From M3007 sp046329435 (GTDB lineage Bacteria; Bacteroidota; Bacteroidia; Chitinophagales; Saprospiraceae): DNA of 64,000 nt. Positions 24,945 to 32,662 of the stretch are shown here, piece after piece. Position 1 is the first letter of the stretch; every line of letters starts with the position of its first letter. The stretch is taken from positions 744,001 to 808,000 of the forward strand of contig JAXLUR010000001.1 of assembly GCA_046329435.1 (NCBI GenBank), in the 5' to 3' direction. A program made the position numbers and the translations under genes. Under the pieces are notes generated by a model. That model did no database searches. It saw nothing but the letters and a program-made list of their open reading frames with translations, and was not told where the DNA came from.

Positions 24945-25202
24945 ATGAAACAAAATATTACACCAAAATCATTCCTTATCATCGCAGCGATTGTCAGTGG
25001 TTGCTGTTTCCTTTTTGTCAATCTGCACGCTGTCTGGACCAATCCGGCAGGTATTGCCGCACCGACCGAGCTCATCGACAAAGACAAACAGCCGGCCGTA
25101 CAAAAAGACGACGATGAAGCCGCGAACAGCCTCCCTGTGCCGGATGTCACCTTGGTAGAACGCATCTTCCATCTGGCTCAACGACTGGCCAGCCGAGGTT
25201 GA
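24945..25202 (+). CDS. Small membrane-anchored protein of unknown function
   Basis: This 85-residue protein has a single N-terminal hydrophobic helix (about residues 9-28, containing GCCFLF). A hydrophilic, acidic stretch follows (KDKQPAVQKDDDEAANS), then a short amphipathic C-terminal helix (ERIFHLAQRLASRG). A TAATTTG element (24931-24937) lies seven bases before the start, and a terminator follows 17 bases after the stop, which supports a real gene. I recognise no family. It has no double-glycine motif, so it is not an obvious substrate of the nearby C39 exporter. Confidence 0.6.
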   Translation: MKQNITPKSFLIIAAIVSGCCFLFVNLHAVWTNPAGIAAPTELIDKDKQPAVQKDDDEAANSLPVPDVTLVERIFHLAQRLASRG

Positions 25203-25219
25203 CACCCGCCTCATAACAT

Positions 25220-25254
25220 AAAAAAAGCCGGCTCTTGAAGAGCCGGCTTTTTTT
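25220..25254. terminator. Bidirectional terminator between convergent genes
   Basis: GCCGGCTC/GAGCCGGC form a tight stem flanked by a run of A on the left and T on the right. It serves the small membrane-protein gene and, on the - strand, the PAP2 gene, whose stop it touches. Confidence 0.9.
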
Positions 25255-25834
25255 ATGCCAAACCCCTTGTATCCAGCAGTTTTTTTGCTCCTCGAGCAAC
25301 CAGCCAGCCCAGCAAAGACCCCAAGATTGCACCAGCCAATACATCAAAAGGATAATGCACGCCGACATACACCTGCGACAGCGCAATCAGCCCGGCCCAA
25401 CCCAGTAAAGCGGGTCGCACTCCTTTTGCAAAAGCGCCAAACATTCCGATCAGAAAAAATGCCGCGGCAAAATGGTTGGCTGAATGAGACGAGGTAAAAC
25501 TGTAGCCGCTTCCGCAGTGATCGACCCGCAATACCAGATCATCCTGCATGACAGGGTCGTTGCAGGGGCGCAAACGCTGCACGTTTTTTTTGATGAGCGT
25601 ACTGCTGGTAAAATCGGCCAGCCCGGCAGCAAGCACCATTCCCAGCACAATCACCCAACCCTTTTTCCCGTAATTCATCCAGGAAAACGCCGCTATAAAC
25701 ACGTAAAACGGCGCCCATATCCACTTTTCGCGGCACCAGGGCAGAAGCGCATCAAAAACGGGATTGCCCAAGCCGGTGTTTATCAGGTGGAAAAGCGTTC
25801 TGTCGATGGAAAGAATGGGGTCGATCCAATTCAT
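25253..25834 (-). CDS. PAP2-family membrane phosphatase
   Basis: This 193-residue, five- to six-helix protein carries the PAP2 motifs: KKNVQRLRP (KxxxxxxRP), SFTSSHSANH (PSGH-like, catalytic His) and SQVYVGVHYPFDV (SRxxxxxHxxxD-like with the second His). Family members dephosphorylate lipid phosphates such as undecaprenyl pyrophosphate or phosphatidylglycerophosphate at the membrane. The first base of motif 2 is Phe-Thr rather than Pro, a modest departure. Its start overlaps the stop of the upstream methyltransferase by four bases (ATGA). Confidence 0.92.
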   Translation of the reverse strand: MNWIDPILSIDRTLFHLINTGLGNPVFDALLPWCREKWIWAPFYVFIAAFSWMNYGKKGWVIVLGMVLAAGLADFTSSTLIKKNVQRLRPCNDPVMQDDLVLRVDHCGSGYSFTSSHSANHFAAAFFLIGMFGAFAKGVRPALLGWAGLIALSQVYVGVHYPFDVLAGAILGSLLGWLVARGAKKLLDTRGLA

Positions 25835-26571
25835 AAGGTGTTGATTTTTTGACCGATAATGATCAGCCGCCTGGATTGCCCGGCATCGAATGCCTCCAGA
25901 GCATAACTGCCAAATGTATTCCGAATTTGAAACCCGGCCTGCTCAAACAGGGCATTAAAATCGTTCAGCGTGAAAAGCCGGACCCTTTCCCTGAACGCGA
26001 AATGGCGGCCGCCGGTGACAAAATCGATGGTTTTATACACATGACCGCCTCGTACAGTGCGCCTGATTTCAAACGGAATGCCGTCAACCGTCTTCGCTTC
26101 CCTGCGAACAAGGGTGCTTTTGACCCATTCAGCATTGAAATAATCGAGTAAAAACAACCCGCCGGGGCGCAAATTCCGGCACACATTTTTGAGCGTTCGC
26201 ACATGGTCGCGGTCGTGCTGAAAATAGCCGAAACTGGTAAAGAAATTGACCACCGCATCGAAGTAATTGACCCTGAATGGCAAACGCATGTCGTGCTGGT
26301 AAAAGTGCAGTTTTTCGTGCTCGAATTGCCGGGCAAAGGTGATGCTGGAGGCGGAAATATCCAGTCCGGTCACGTCGAAGCCTTTTTCAGCCAGATAACG
26401 GGCGTGCCGCCCCTTGCCGCAGGCCAGGTCGAGTATTCGGGCCTCGGCAGGGAGGTCGAGCGCGCGCAACAGGTTGTCGAGCACACGGCGCGCTTCATTC
26501 TCGTCTCTGTTTTTGTAAAGCGTGTGGTAGTAAGGCGAATCAAACCACTCCGCAAACCATTCGCGTTTCAT
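25831..26571 (-). CDS. Class I SAM-dependent methyltransferase
   Basis: This 246-residue cytoplasmic enzyme starts at ATG 26571; a TTG three codons upstream is less likely. Motif I is ARILDLACGKGRHARYLAEKG, motif post-I DVTGLDISASSI and motif II DAVVNFFTSFGYF. The NLRPGGLFLLDYFNAEWV segment follows. This is the Methyltransf_11/25 pattern. The substrate is not evident. It is translationally coupled to the PAP2 gene, hinting at lipid or envelope work, but that is weak. It is divergent from mqnB with only 67 bases between start codons. Confidence 0.9.
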   Translation of the reverse strand: MKREWFAEWFDSPYYHTLYKNRDENEARRVLDNLLRALDLPAEARILDLACGKGRHARYLAEKGFDVTGLDISASSITFARQFEHEKLHFYQHDMRLPFRVNYFDAVVNFFTSFGYFQHDRDHVRTLKNVCRNLRPGGLFLLDYFNAEWVKSTLVRREAKTVDGIPFEIRRTVRGGHVYKTIDFVTGGRHFAFRERVRLFTLNDFNALFEQAGFQIRNTFGSYALEAFDAGQSRRLIIIGQKINTL

Positions 26572-26616
26572 AACGCGCAAAGAAACTCAGATTTTACAGG
26601 AAGCAATAATGCTGGC

Positions 26617-26624
26617 TACCTTTG
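26617..26624 (+). promoter_or_regulatory. -7 box of mqnB
   Basis: TACCTTTG is an exact consensus match ending 15 bases before ATG 26639. It lies inside the longer open frame that begins at 26609, which rules that earlier start out. Confidence 0.6.
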
Positions 26625-26638
26625 CCGCAAACGCCAGT

Positions 26639-27328
26639 ATGGACATCCTGCTTGTTTCCGCAACTCCTTTTGAAATCGCGCCAGCAACCAGCTGGCTGCA
26701 ACAGACGTTTGAGCAAAACGGGGAAGGCATTTTCTCCAGAAAAACAATTCATCTGAAAATACTGGTAACCGGCGTTGGCCCGGTGTTTACGGCTTGGTCG
26801 CTTGGGCAGTTTCTGGCCCGTTTTCGCGCCGACTGGGTGCTCAATGCCGGAGTAGCCGGCGCTTTCGACAACAGTTTGCGACCGGGCGATGTGGTTCAGG
26901 TGGTCCGCGAACGGTTCGGCGATCTTGGTGTGGAAGAAAACGACGGCCGGTTTACCGATCTGTTCGAACTCGGTTTGAGTGAAGCGGACGCGCCTCCGTT
27001 TCAACGAGGCGAATTACACCACCCTGCCGTTTCGCTCACCGACTTTTTACCCAAAGTGAACGGCCTGACCGTCAGCAAAGTACACGGAACGGCCGCGTCG
27101 ATCGCCGCCATACGGTCCAAATACCCAGATGTTCAAATCGAGACCATGGAAGGCGCCGCCGTTTTTTATGCCTGCCTGATGAATGAAGTGCCCTTTACTC
27201 AAATCCGGGCCATCTCCAATTACGTGGAGCCGCGCAACCGCGCGGGCTGGCGACTGCAGGAGGCCATAGGCAATCTTAACAGCGTGTTGATCAATCTGTT
27301 ACAGGCGCTTGTGGATCAGGACGGCTGA
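26639..27328 (+). CDS. mqnB: Futalosine hydrolase (menaquinone biosynthesis)
   Basis: This 229-residue nucleoside hydrolase of the PNP/UDP family splits futalosine into hypoxanthine and dehypoxanthine futalosine in the alternative menaquinone route. Start ATG 26639 (MDILLVSATPFEI) was chosen because the -7 box at 26617 lies upstream of it. Visible motifs are VTGVGPVFTAWSLG, VLNAGVAGAFDNSLRPGDVV (ribose/phosphate loop) and QIETMEGAAVFYACL (purine-binding Glu-Met-Glu). Length and motifs fit MqnB rather than MTA nucleosidase. It indicates menaquinone as quinone, consistent with the respiratory genes here. Confidence 0.9.
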   Translation: MDILLVSATPFEIAPATSWLQQTFEQNGEGIFSRKTIHLKILVTGVGPVFTAWSLGQFLARFRADWVLNAGVAGAFDNSLRPGDVVQVVRERFGDLGVEENDGRFTDLFELGLSEADAPPFQRGELHHPAVSLTDFLPKVNGLTVSKVHGTAASIAAIRSKYPDVQIETMEGAAVFYACLMNEVPFTQIRAISNYVEPRNRAGWRLQEAIGNLNSVLINLLQALVDQDG

Positions 27329-28660
27329 TCACTCTTCGTGCTCGACGAAGCGGACGCCCATGCCTTCCAGTTCCTGCATGACGGGTTCGTACACTTCGGG
27401 CATGGTCGGAATATTGACGCCTGTTGTGGAGATTTTCCCAAGCATAAGCAGTTTTACAAAAATGCCGAGCGGCAAACCGACCAGCTTCGACATGGCGGTG
27501 CTTTCGCTGTTTTCGCCTTTCATGACCAAGGTAGAGGTCAGTTTGCGTTTGCGGCGATTGATCTCGTATTCGAAAACGTGCTGCATTATGACCATATCCC
27601 GGTCGTTAGGCTTGAGGGCCCATTTTTCCAGCAACAGGTTTTCAAGGATCAGGGCCGGTGTGGCATTTTGGACCTTGATGCGTTTTTTGCTGAAAAGGCC
27701 GAGCCATTCGAGTTTTTTCATCACATCGCCGTCGGGCGGGAGTTCGATCAGGCGCGCGATACGATCCTTGACAGAGCCCGTGTGTTCGCTGTTGCCCAGG
27801 AAAGCTTCCATCAGATCGTGGTAAGTCAGTTTGTCCGAATCCACGATGGGGAAAGTGGCATCGGTCAGGCCGATACGAACGAGCGCATTCCAGGCATCGC
27901 AAAAGCCGCGGTGGCGAATGGTGCCCCTGACGAGGGTTTTGATGTCTTTCAGTCCATACGCTTCGCGATAGAGGAGCGAATCGCGATTGGCATACACCTC
28001 CCATTGCCCCATGGAAGGGATGTCGATGAGTTTGTATTGTTTAAACAGCCGACGGTACGGAATGTACTTGAGTTTGCCGTCTTCCAGAAACTGGGCCGTT
28101 CCCTGCCCGGCCAGCACGACGTTGCGGGGATTCCAGCTAAACTTGTAGTGCCAGGGATTGTCGTCGCTTTCAGGGGCCACCAAGCCGCCCGTGTAGGAGT
28201 AAAACGCGGTGATTTTCCCGCCGGCAGCCTGTATCTGATGGATACGCTGCATGGCGCTCATGTGGTCGATGCCGGGGTCGAGGCCTATTTCATTCATGAA
28301 TACCAGCGCGCGCTGGCGGGCGTCGTCGCCGAGGCGGAGCACCTGTTTGGACACGTAGCTGGCTGTCACCATGTGTTTGCCCAGCGCGATGCAATCCTGC
28401 GCCAGATCAAGGTGCATTTGCGGCGGAAGTAGCGAAACCACCACATCGTGCCGTTGAATGATGTCGCGGCGGTCATTGGTTTTGGAAGCATCCAGCCAGA
28501 TGGCGCGCCCGTTGGGCCGGCCCGCAACTTTGTGTTGCGCCATCTCGAGGTTAGCGTCGGCAACGGTGACAAAAAAATTGTGCTGCCGCGCAGCGTCCAG
28601 AATATAATTGATCAATGCAGTGGCCGAACGGCCAGCCCCGATAATCAGTAGATTGTTCAT
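27329..28660 (-). CDS. Saccharopine dehydrogenase-family oxidoreductase
   Basis: This 443-residue NAD(P)-binding enzyme has an N-terminal Rossmann fold NNLLIIGAGRSATALINYIL. Continuing motifs are VVSLLPPQMHLDLAQDCIALGKHMVTASY, then FMNEIGLDPGIDHMSAM and YSYTGGLVAPESDDNPWHYKFSWNPRNV, the saccharopine reductase/LYS9-like catalytic segment. It could act in lysine metabolism or on a related amino-acid adduct; Bacteroidota homologues are usually annotated only to family. It converges with mqnB, the two stop codons directly adjacent. Confidence 0.93.
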   Translation of the reverse strand: MNNLLIIGAGRSATALINYILDAARQHNFFVTVADANLEMAQHKVAGRPNGRAIWLDASKTNDRRDIIQRHDVVVSLLPPQMHLDLAQDCIALGKHMVTASYVSKQVLRLGDDARQRALVFMNEIGLDPGIDHMSAMQRIHQIQAAGGKITAFYSYTGGLVAPESDDNPWHYKFSWNPRNVVLAGQGTAQFLEDGKLKYIPYRRLFKQYKLIDIPSMGQWEVYANRDSLLYREAYGLKDIKTLVRGTIRHRGFCDAWNALVRIGLTDATFPIVDSDKLTYHDLMEAFLGNSEHTGSVKDRIARLIELPPDGDVMKKLEWLGLFSKKRIKVQNATPALILENLLLEKWALKPNDRDMVIMQHVFEYEINRRKRKLTSTLVMKGENSESTAMSKLVGLPLGIFVKLLMLGKISTTGVNIPTMPEVYEPVMQELEGMGVRFVEHEE

Positions 28661-28848
28661 TGTCTTTCGTCCTTATTTCGATGAGCAAAGAAAAATGTCC
28701 GGCGCTTGTCCTGCGGTCGGTGAAGATTTTTTTTGCAAAATATTTACACATTCATCAAACAAAATGCTCACAAAGAAGATTCGGAATAATTATACAAACA
28801 CTTGTTTATCAGTAATTTGAATTTATTTTTTTATAAAAACCTCCAAAA

Positions 28849-29007
28849 ATGATCTTCACAACAAGGAAAAAATGTTATTGCTGCGCCAGGAAGGAACCCG
28901 CACTTTTGTATCATCAAAAAAACATCAACGCTGATTCAAACGAGAGCGGCAATGAGTTTTTGGATATGTTCATGGGATTTCAACTCATAGCGCAAACCAC
29001 GTGCTGA
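28849..29007 (+). CDS. Possible 52-residue cysteine-containing small protein
   Basis: An ATG at 28849 opens a 52-codon frame ending at TGA 29005-29007. The peptide starts with a basic Cys cluster (RKKCYCCARK), has a polar middle (NINADSNESGNEF) and a hydrophobic end with terminal Cys (FMGFQLIAQTTC). A TAATTTG element (28813-28819) lies 29 bases before the start, and the stop codon sits in the left arm of a perfect 10-bp stem-loop (29003-29012 with 29030-29039). The layout looks like a small gene, but a frame of this length can occur by chance and I recognise no family. Confidence 0.3.
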   Translation: MIFTTRKKCYCCARKEPALLYHQKNINADSNESGNEFLDMFMGFQLIAQTTC

Positions 29008-29039
29008 AAGCCGTTCGCCTCGGCTGAGTGGCTTTCAGC
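29003..29039 (+). other. Perfect 10-bp stem-loop
   Basis: GCTGAAAGCC (29003-29012) pairs with GGCTTTCAGC (29030-29039) around a 17-base loop. There is no U tract on either side. It follows the possible 52-codon gene. Confidence 0.5.
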
Positions 29040-29065
29040 CGGCGCTTAAAGGCACCCTGACCTGC

Positions 29066-29193
29066 AAAAAAAAAGGTCAGTCCTGACGACTGACCCCCAT
29101 TCCGTACCGGAAATGTACATGGGATTACAACGGGAAAGATGCCATAATGAAGGGATTAGATATGGCGAGAAAATCTTAGGTTCGTTTTGGTTT
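29066..29193 (-). ncRNA. Candidate small RNA of about 128 nt
   Basis: A near-perfect promoter on the - strand (29200-29230) is followed by about 100 bases without a coding frame of note. The stretch ends in a canonical terminator: stem GGTCAGT/ACTGACC (29075-29095), loop of seven, then nine U. The body can form further helices: GCCATA with TATGGC, and CCCAT with ATGGG enclosing paired GTAC elements. The motif TAATCCC occurs twice. It does not resemble tmRNA, SRP RNA, RNase P or 6S RNA as I know them. The start near 29193 is estimated from the -7 box. Confidence 0.6.
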
Positions 29194-29199
29194 CAGCTC

Positions 29200-29230
29200 C
29201 AAAAGTAAGCCACAATTTTTTTAGTACAAA
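29200..29230 (-). promoter_or_regulatory. Strong Bacteroidota promoter driving the candidate small RNA
   Basis: On the - strand TTTG (29227-29230), exactly 19 bases, then TACTTTTG (29200-29207) match both consensus elements perfectly. This is the best promoter in the window, yet no protein gene lies downstream of it on that strand for more than 400 bases. Confidence 0.75.
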
Positions 29231-29481
29231 TTCCTCGCCAAAAAAATCGACCATGTCCTGTCCGAAAACGCTTTTTTTCAAATCAACAAGCGGCCGACCC
29301 CGCCGAGCGAAACAAATTTACGGTTAACAAATTCATTTCGTTCACCCTCAAATTTTGAATCTTCCTATGCGTACACCGGTTACGATCAAGATTAAAAACG
29401 GCACGGTTCGCGTTTCTGCGCACTAATGACCCGCCGCCTTTGAAACCTTTCCTTCGCAATATTTCATGAGATTATACTGTC

Positions 29482-29515
29482 AAAAAGTTCGGCCAACAGT
29501 GGCCGGACTTTTTGT
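29482..29515 (+). terminator. Terminator upstream of the TonB_C/TPR gene
   Basis: AAAAAGTTCGGCCA pairs with TGGCCGGACTTTTT with one G-U pair and a short loop, then TTGTTTTG. It ends about 46 bases before the ATG at 29562. It could end a small transcript starting in the intergenic region or act as an attenuator for the TonB_C gene. Confidence 0.65.
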
Positions 29516-29561
29516 TTTGGCGCGATACCGATACATTTATCGCCAATATACAGTTTTGAAG

Positions 29562-30656
29562 ATGCCAAAATCCTTGCTTTGGGCGCTGCTGATGTTGCCC
29601 GCCCTGATGAGTTCCGCGCAAAACACGACCGATACCACAATTTACACGGTCGTCGAGCAATTGCCCATTCCCCTTTTCAAATCCTGCCGCCCCGATCAGC
29701 ACCCCGGGTGGGATGCCGACAGCATCCGGCGCTGCGCAGAGACGCAATTGCTCACCATCATTGCCCAGAATATTATTTATCCGGAACAAGCCCGGCAGTC
29801 CAATATCCAGGGCACCGTGGTCACCACCTTCGTAGTGGAACCCAACGGCCGCATCACGCAGGTGGGCATTCTGAAAGATATTGGCGGCGGCTGCGGCGAC
29901 GAAGCCGTGCGCATCCTGAAAGCGCTTGACGACGCAGGCATGCGGTGGGAGCCCGCGCGAATCGGAGGAAAAGCCGTGCGAATGAAACAGGTTTTGCCGC
30001 TCCGCTTCAGGCTGGAAGAGGAAGACCCTTTCCACATCACTTCCGAAGGCGACACCATTTATGTCGTTTATGAAAAAGGGCCCGAATACAACCAGGGATG
30101 GGATTCGCTGGCACGTTTTGTGATCAACCGGCTCGAATACCCCGACAACTGGGTTGACAGCTGCAAAACAGGAATTATTGAAATGGCCCTGCTGATTCGC
30201 CCCGACGGCAGTGTCGAGGTTGCCAGCCAGCTCGATTACAACAGCCTGGGCATGGATTTCCAGTGGCAGGCGATCCGGTTGGCCAACCGCAGCTCCGGCC
30301 AATGGCTTCCGGCCCAATACAACGGGCAGCCCGTTACCACAACTTTTCCGCTGCGGGTCATGTTCAAATCGCCGGCAGACGGTTGCAGCAAAGCCAATGA
30401 ACGGTTCGATCAGGCCATGTTGCTGGCCGATGAAGGCGCCGCGCTTTCAGAAAAAGAGGACAACGAAGGCGCCATTGCCAAATGGACCCAGGCGCTGGCC
30501 CTGCATCCGGGCAACACCGAAATCTTGTACTACCGCGGCACCGCCCTGCTGCAACTCAACCGGCGCGAAGAAGCCTGTCAGGACTGGAACGAAATCAAAA
30601 AAAGAATGGGCGTCACCTGGTTCGAACAAATCAGGCGGCTGATCTGCGGCTGGTAA
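29562..30656 (+). CDS. Secreted protein with two TonB C-terminal-like domains and TPR repeats
   Basis: This 364-residue protein starts at ATG 29562, which gives a clean signal peptide (PKSLLWALLMLPALMSSAQ). A longer frame from 29466 would translate through the terminator at 29482. Residues about 50-150 form a TonB_C domain (IIYPEQARQSNIQGTVVTTF ... MKQVLPLRFRL). A second, divergent copy follows at about 180-265 (LEYPDNWVDSCKTGIIEMAL ... VTTTFPLRVMF). A C-terminal TPR pair ends the protein (EDNEGAIAKWTQALALHPGN, EILYYRGTALLQLNRREEAC). There is no transmembrane energiser domain, so this is not a standard TonB; it may be an envelope scaffold. Confidence 0.85.
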   Translation: MPKSLLWALLMLPALMSSAQNTTDTTIYTVVEQLPIPLFKSCRPDQHPGWDADSIRRCAETQLLTIIAQNIIYPEQARQSNIQGTVVTTFVVEPNGRITQVGILKDIGGGCGDEAVRILKALDDAGMRWEPARIGGKAVRMKQVLPLRFRLEEEDPFHITSEGDTIYVVYEKGPEYNQGWDSLARFVINRLEYPDNWVDSCKTGIIEMALLIRPDGSVEVASQLDYNSLGMDFQWQAIRLANRSSGQWLPAQYNGQPVTTTFPLRVMFKSPADGCSKANERFDQAMLLADEGAALSEKEDNEGAIAKWTQALALHPGNTEILYYRGTALLQLNRREEACQDWNEIKKRMGVTWFEQIRRLICGW

Positions 30657-30667
30657 TGTCCGCCAAA

Positions 30668-30726
30668 CTTAACACTAACTTAAACCCCCGATAAAACCAC
30701 CGCCCTGAAGCAGACCTCTACCTTTG
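30668..30726 (+). promoter_or_regulatory. Promoter of the PhoB-like gene with a Pho-box-like direct repeat
   Basis: The -7 box TACCTTTG (30719-30726) is exact. About 33 bases upstream of it lie two direct repeats, CTTAACAC (30668-30675) and CTTAAACC (30679-30686), with an 11-base period. An 11-base-period tandem repeat is the architecture of PhoB boxes, and CTTAA is the core of cyanobacterial Pho boxes. Autoregulation is plausible but unproven. Confidence 0.45.
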
Positions 30727-30742
30727 CCCAAAATTGATCCTC

Positions 30743-31435
30743 ATGAAAGGAAATGCGCCTGCGAAGAAAATTCTCATCGTGGACGACGAGCCGGATATCC
30801 TCGAATTCCTGCGCTATAACCTCAAAAAAGAAGGTTTCGACGTCGTGACCGCCAATGATGGCCGGCAAGCACTGACCCTCGCCGAACAGGAGAAACCGCA
30901 GCTGATTATCCTGGATATCATGATGCCCGAGCTCGACGGCGTGGAAACCTGCCGGATGTTGCGCTCACGCAAGGAATTCGACGACACCCCGGTTGCTTTC
31001 CTGACTGCCCGCGACGAAGATTTTTCACATATCACCGCCCTGGATGTCGGCGGCGACGACTATATCACCAAACCCATCAAACCCCGCGTACTGATCAGCC
31101 GGATCAATGCCTTGCTGCGTCGGTCGGGGCGCCAGGAAGCGGAAGAAGGAACGGCGATCAGGGTACATGACCTGGTGATCGATCGCGAAAAAGTGCTGGT
31201 TTTCAGGGGCGAACAAGCCATCGAACTGCCCAGAAAAGAATTTGAAATCCTGTGGCTGCTGGCTTCCAAACCGGGCAGGGTTTTTACCCGGGAAGAGATT
31301 TTTGACAAAATCTGGGGCAATGATGTGATCGTGGGCAACCGAACCATCGATGTGCATATTCGCAAACTCCGCGAACGACTGGGGGAAGACTACATCAAAA
31401 CCATGAAAGGGATCGGCTATAAATTCGACTTCTGA
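30743..31435 (+). CDS. OmpR/PhoB-family response regulator
   Basis: This 230-residue regulator starts at ATG 30743 (MKGNAPAKK); the TTG at 30734 is less likely. The receiver domain has ILIVDDEPDILEF, the phosphoacceptor Asp in LIILDIMMPELDGVE, FLTARDEDFSH and DDYITKPIKP. A winged-helix trans_reg_C domain follows: LPRKEFEILWLLASKPGRVFTREEI, then VGNRTIDVHIRKLRERLGEDYIKTMKGIGYKF. It precedes a PhoR-like kinase by 51 bases. Phosphate sensing is suggested by similarity and by a Pho-box-like repeat upstream, but other signals are possible. Confidence 0.93.
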   Translation: MKGNAPAKKILIVDDEPDILEFLRYNLKKEGFDVVTANDGRQALTLAEQEKPQLIILDIMMPELDGVETCRMLRSRKEFDDTPVAFLTARDEDFSHITALDVGGDDYITKPIKPRVLISRINALLRRSGRQEAEEGTAIRVHDLVIDREKVLVFRGEQAIELPRKEFEILWLLASKPGRVFTREEIFDKIWGNDVIVGNRTIDVHIRKLRERLGEDYIKTMKGIGYKFDF

Positions 31436-31486
31436 GCCGTCAAACTTTACCGAATTTTGCCTCGCCGAAAAGGGCGTAGCCTTGCC

Positions 31487-32536
31487 ATGTTTAAAAATCA
31501 AACACCACTCCAACTCTCTGTTTACGCCGCCCTGACCTCGGCGACAATCGTGACCCTCCTGGCCACCTTCCTTGGCCTTAGCCACTTGTTTGTCATCACC
31601 GGCATTGACCTGATTCTGTTGTTTGGCGGCGTTTTTATCATTGTTTTTACCTCCAATTTCTACTTCATCCGCTACTATATTTTCCGCAAGATCAAACTGA
31701 TTTACAAAGTCATTCACCGGCACAAAATGTCGTCCGACTTCAAAGCGGATAAAATCGAGATGGACAAAAACATACTCGACCAGGTGGAAAACGAGGTAAG
31801 CCAATGGGCGGAGGAAAACGACCGGGAAATTGAAGAACTGGAAAAACTGGCCAGTTACCGCCGGCGTTTCATCGGCGACGTTTCGCACGAATTAAAAACC
31901 CCTATCTTTAATATTCAGGGTTTTGTGCACACCCTGCTCGACGGTGCACTGGAAGACCCCGAGGTCAACAAACTTTACCTCCAGCGCGCGGCACGCAACA
32001 TCGACCGGCTGCAGGCCATCGTGGAAGACCTCGAAACCATCAACAAACTCGAGGCCGGCCAAATGGTGCTCGACCTGCGGGAGTTCGATATTCACGACCT
32101 GACCGACGAAGTGTTCGCAGACCTCGAAATGCGGGCTGTCGAAAGAAACATCCGGCTCATGTACAAGGACGGCGCTAACCAGCACTTCCGCGTACGAGCT
32201 GACAAGGAAAGTATCCGGCAGGTCCTGATCAATCTGGTGCACAACTCGATCAAATACGGCCGGGAAGGCGGCATGACCAAAATCAGTTTCTACGATATGG
32301 AAACCTACGTACTCGTGGAAATCAGCGATAACGGCATCGGTATTCAGCCGGAACACCTGACCCACGTGTTCGACCGCTTTTACCGGGTGGATAAAAGCCG
32401 CTCCCGCGACGCGGGCGGCACCGGCCTGGGCCTCTCGATCGTGAAACACATCATCGAGGCCCACAAACAAACAGTCACCGTGCGCAGCACGGTCGGGCAA
32501 GGTTCCACTTTCGGCTTTACCCTTGAAAAAGCCTGA
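31487..32536 (+). CDS. PhoR-like membrane sensor histidine kinase
   Basis: This 349-residue kinase starts at ATG 31487; an upstream TTG at 31457 gives ten extra basic residues and is less likely. Two transmembrane helices (about residues 9-30 and 36-58) have almost no periplasmic loop, so the signal is probably intramembrane or from a partner protein. The phosphoacceptor is GDVSHELKTPIFNIQ, followed by N box QVLINLVHNSIKYG, G1 EISDNGIGIQPEH, F box FDRFYRVDKSRSR and G2 GGTGLGLSIVKHI. The minimal sensor region resembles PhoR enzymes that respond to the Pst/PhoU complex. It forms an operon with the regulator upstream. Confidence 0.93.
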   Translation: MFKNQTPLQLSVYAALTSATIVTLLATFLGLSHLFVITGIDLILLFGGVFIIVFTSNFYFIRYYIFRKIKLIYKVIHRHKMSSDFKADKIEMDKNILDQVENEVSQWAEENDREIEELEKLASYRRRFIGDVSHELKTPIFNIQGFVHTLLDGALEDPEVNKLYLQRAARNIDRLQAIVEDLETINKLEAGQMVLDLREFDIHDLTDEVFADLEMRAVERNIRLMYKDGANQHFRVRADKESIRQVLINLVHNSIKYGREGGMTKISFYDMETYVLVEISDNGIGIQPEHLTHVFDRFYRVDKSRSRDAGGTGLGLSIVKHIIEAHKQTVTVRSTVGQGSTFGFTLEKA

Positions 32537-32595
32537 CCCAGCCAATCAGCGGCTCTGCACTCTGCCGGACTACATTTGGCCCCAAAGGGTGGAAT

Positions 32596-32639
32596 AAAAA
32601 TCGGGCTTGTTCATGCCTTTTTCGCCGAACAAGCCCGAT
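32596..32639 (-). terminator. Terminator of the alpha-2-macroglobulin gene
   Basis: Perfect 13-bp arms (32600-32612 with 32627-32639) around a 14-base loop are followed by a U tract on the - strand. It may also stop the kinase transcript arriving from the left. Confidence 0.85.
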
Positions 32640-32662
32640 GTATTTAAACTCAAGTTGCCGCC

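Larger units (their letters stand above)
28661..29561. other. Long intergenic region with candidate small transcripts
   Basis: About 900 bases without a conventional gene. In order it holds an AT-rich stretch (28730-28850), a possible 52-codon frame on the + strand (28849-29007) ending in a stem-loop (29003-29039), and a candidate small RNA on the - strand (29066-29193) with full promoter and terminator. More AT-rich sequence follows with nothing recognisable apart from a 19-codon frame at 29367. A terminator on the + strand (29482-29515) lies just before the TonB_C gene. Confidence 0.6.

Noticed and set aside
24945..25202. Small membrane protein as substrate of the C39 exporter
   Set aside because: It has no double-glycine cleavage site, and a separate terminator and a divergent type of N-terminus argue against it.
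29367..29426. 19-codon frame in the long intergenic region
   Set aside because: Too short to support without conservation or expression data, and no good promoter box precedes it.
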